A DNA stretch of 15,348 bases from CAYTSA01 sp964440345 (lineage in GTDB: Bacteria > Desulfobacterota > Desulfovibrionia > Desulfovibrionales > Desulfovibrionaceae), in contig CAYTSA010000092.1 in NCBI GenBank assembly GCA_964440345.1, forward strand, positions 1-15,348, read 5' to 3'. The position numbers were made by a program, and so were the translations under genes. This document shows positions 13,896 to 15,348 of the stretch, in pieces. Numbering within the stretch: position 1 is the stretch's first letter; each line of letters begins with the position of its first letter. The notes below the pieces were generated by a model that saw only the letters and a program-made list of their open reading frames with translations, did not search any database and was not told where the DNA came from.

Positions 13896-14978
13896 ATGGC
13901 TGAATTCATGAATGATGACGAACGGCTGCAGGAAAGGGCCGAGGCCGTGCTGGAGGCGCGAAAAAAAGCCGGGCTTGAGAATATGGTCGGCGGTCTGGAG
14001 GCTGTGATCATCAATGTGGAGCCGGAGAGGCACAAAGAAGCCGTGCAGGAGTATCTGGATTGCACTGGCTTGACCTTCCGCGGCGCCTATGAAGACGTCG
14101 ATTACCGCACTTGCGTGCTGAAGCTGGACGGCAGCGCGGATTTTCTCATCCGCTGCCGCAAAAGCGGGGAGAATCCCTTCCGGTCCATCAATGACAGGCC
14201 TAAAACAAGCCACATGCCCAACGCCCGGCTAGAAACCTTTGTTTATCGGGTCAACGACTTGGAAGCCTACGCAGCCCGGCAAAAAGAGCAGGGCCGGCAG
14301 TTCATGACAGAGGCCGTTGTGGAACATGAAGGCTTTTCTTTTATCCAGACGCCGCCCTCGCCCTTTACCGGCAACTCCCTGGGCTTTGTCCAGTGGCGAG
14401 ACAACGAGGGCGAGTACATCACCGAGGATTCTCAGGTGCTGGAGTGGACATTCAACAAACCGGACAAACCCTACCTGGACAACATCGGCGAGCTGGATCA
14501 CTGCGCCACCCGCGTCAAGGCCGAAGAGCGCGACGACGCTATTATCGAGTTCATGGAGTACACGAATTACTATTTTGATTTCGCTGTCTACGTGGACGCG
14601 CTGAACTCCATCACCAACGTGGCCAGGCTGAGCCCGGACGATTTCGCCATGGTTTTCACTTCCGGCATCAAGCCGTTCACCACCCTGGAAGAGTCCGGAC
14701 CCACCGAGCGCTACATCTATAACTACGGGGTGCGGGTGCACCATATGGCCTTTAACACTGTGGACATCGACCACACATTCGACATGCTCAAACAGGACGG
14801 CATGGACTTTCTGGTGGAGCTGGTAGGTTCGCCTGAGGAAGGCTTGAAGCAGACCTTTACCCAGTCTTCGCCCACCACGTTTCTGGTGAACGAGTACATA
14901 CACCGGTATGGGGACTTTGACGGGTTTTTCACCAAGTCCAACGTGACCAAGCTGACTAAGGCGACGGAGAAGCAGTAG
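13896..14978 (+). CDS. HPPD-like two-domain VOC dioxygenase
   Basis: A 360-residue protein resembling 4-hydroxyphenylpyruvate dioxygenase, the Fe(II) enzyme that converts 4-hydroxyphenylpyruvate and O2 to homogentisate. The first VOC half (about 30-185) is degenerate. The second half has the metal triad: His202 (LDHCATRV), His283 (VHHMAFNTVDI) and Glu333 (NEYIHRYG, matching the family E-x-I-x-R). A terminal DGFFTKSNVTKL resembles the HPPD end. The His283-Glu333 distance is about 50 residues, against about 80 in typical HPPD, so a segment is missing. ATG 13896 has AGGAG 8 bases upstream; ATG 13908 is an alternative. No other tyrosine-degradation gene is nearby. It could use another 2-oxo acid or have another reaction; the assignment to HPPD proper is uncertain. 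Confidence 0.72.
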   Translation: MAEFMNDDERLQERAEAVLEARKKAGLENMVGGLEAVIINVEPERHKEAVQEYLDCTGLTFRGAYEDVDYRTCVLKLDGSADFLIRCRKSGENPFRSINDRPKTSHMPNARLETFVYRVNDLEAYAARQKEQGRQFMTEAVVEHEGFSFIQTPPSPFTGNSLGFVQWRDNEGEYITEDSQVLEWTFNKPDKPYLDNIGELDHCATRVKAEERDDAIIEFMEYTNYYFDFAVYVDALNSITNVARLSPDDFAMVFTSGIKPFTTLEESGPTERYIYNYGVRVHHMAFNTVDIDHTFDMLKQDGMDFLVELVGSPEEGLKQTFTQSSPTTFLVNEYIHRYGDFDGFFTKSNVTKLTKATEKQ

Positions 14979-15003
14979 GTTTTTTCCTCGCCACTGTTCT
15001 AGA

Positions 15004-15237
15004 TTATCTGGCCTTATGGCCGTACTGCAATATGTATAGCGAAAAGAAAAGTCCTGGGGCGCAGGCGGGAAAGGCCCATAAGCCGAATTCAAGGATGCTG
15101 CATATCGCAAATACAATTAAATATAGAAGAAAGCTGACGGGCTTGGCTTTATTTAGGGCAAAAAGCTTTTGGGCCAGGGCGAGGCGGATAATCAAAGGCG
15201 GTCCAATTGAGACGGCGACAAAAATGAACAAGCCCAA
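15004..15237 (-). CDS. Small hydrophobic membrane protein, unknown; start unclear
   Basis: An open frame of about 77 residues from TTG 15237, with about three hydrophobic segments (LFIFVAVSIGPPLIIRLAL, VSFLLYLIVFAICSILEFGL, GLFFSLYILQYG) and basic residues between and after them, as in a real membrane protein. The frame is open up to a stop at 15271-15273, but no ATG and no ribosome site precede it, so the start may be non-standard, or the gene may be truncated or frameshifted. The base composition is more AT-rich than the neighbours. It is convergent with the HPPD-like gene. A plus-strand frame covering the same region (15032-15322) looks like its antisense shadow. Confidence 0.4.
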   Translation of the reverse strand: MGLFIFVAVSIGPPLIIRLALAQKLFALNKAKPVSFLLYLIVFAICSILEFGLWAFPACAPGLFFSLYILQYGHKAR

Positions 15238-15348
15238 AGGAGTCGACAGAGAAAGAGTTATGACAACACCTTATACAAAAAGCGCGAAAGAGATATGTGG
15301 CTATGCAGCTAGCTCCGAATAGTGGTAATTAATGCGGCAATGGTTGTT

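Noticed and set aside
15032..15322. A 96-residue plus-strand frame
   Set aside because: Its strongly basic composition is what the antisense of a hydrophobic gene gives; no ribosome site or family was seen.

Overview
The window is about 15.3 kb of moderately GC-rich bacterial chromosome with dense, short operons. The gene content and style suggest a sulfate-reducing deltaproteobacterium (Desulfovibrionales-like). The pointers are a CydA-like membrane pair with a fused cytochrome c domain, a phage-CII-family small regulator, a sigma-54 NtrC-type response regulator, and a PaaK-like ligase lacking the usual glycine-rich loop. This assignment is inferred from family knowledge; there is no rRNA or other taxonomic marker.

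Layout, left to right. (1) Positions 1-2466, minus strand: a two-gene operon for a membrane redox complex of the cytochrome bd superfamily. The upstream gene (1357-2466) and the downstream gene (1356 to beyond the left edge) both look CydA-like, and the downstream one carries a C-terminal CxxCH cytochrome c domain. (2) Positions 2637-4766, plus strand: coaX (type III pantothenate kinase) and eno (enolase), closed by a strong hairpin terminator at 4776-4810. (3) Positions 4811-7029, minus strand: two perfect hairpins in AT-rich DNA, a phage-CII-like regulator (5009-5359), and a sigma-54-dependent response regulator (5584-7029). A near-consensus -24/-12 sequence lies between the two regulatory genes. 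(4) Positions 7221-10523, plus strand: a PaaK-like adenylate-forming enzyme, a ChaN-like lipoprotein with a C-terminal PDZ domain, and mutM, overlapping or nearly abutting. (5) Positions 10543-12522, minus strand: a pseudo-receiver/TPR protein, and upstream of it a MogA/MoaB-type molybdopterin adenylyltransferase with an extra N-terminal region. (6) Positions 12602-13483, plus strand: rfbA (glucose-1-phosphate thymidylyltransferase). (7) Positions 13569-13709, minus strand: a 46-residue single-span membrane protein, divergent from a plus-strand HPPD-like VOC dioxygenase (13896-14978). (8) The right edge holds a small minus-strand hydrophobic ORF with an unclear start.

Most genes are housekeeping or metabolic: CoA synthesis, glycolysis, base-excision repair, molybdenum cofactor, nucleotide sugar. 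The less ordinary content is the paired CydA-like complex with an uneven distribution of candidate haem ligands, the sigma-54 regulator next to a CII-like gene, the PaaK-like enzyme without its nucleotide-binding loop, the pseudo-receiver, the small membrane protein, and an apparently O2-dependent dioxygenase fold in a probable anaerobe. No CRISPR array, transposase, rRNA or tRNA was seen.
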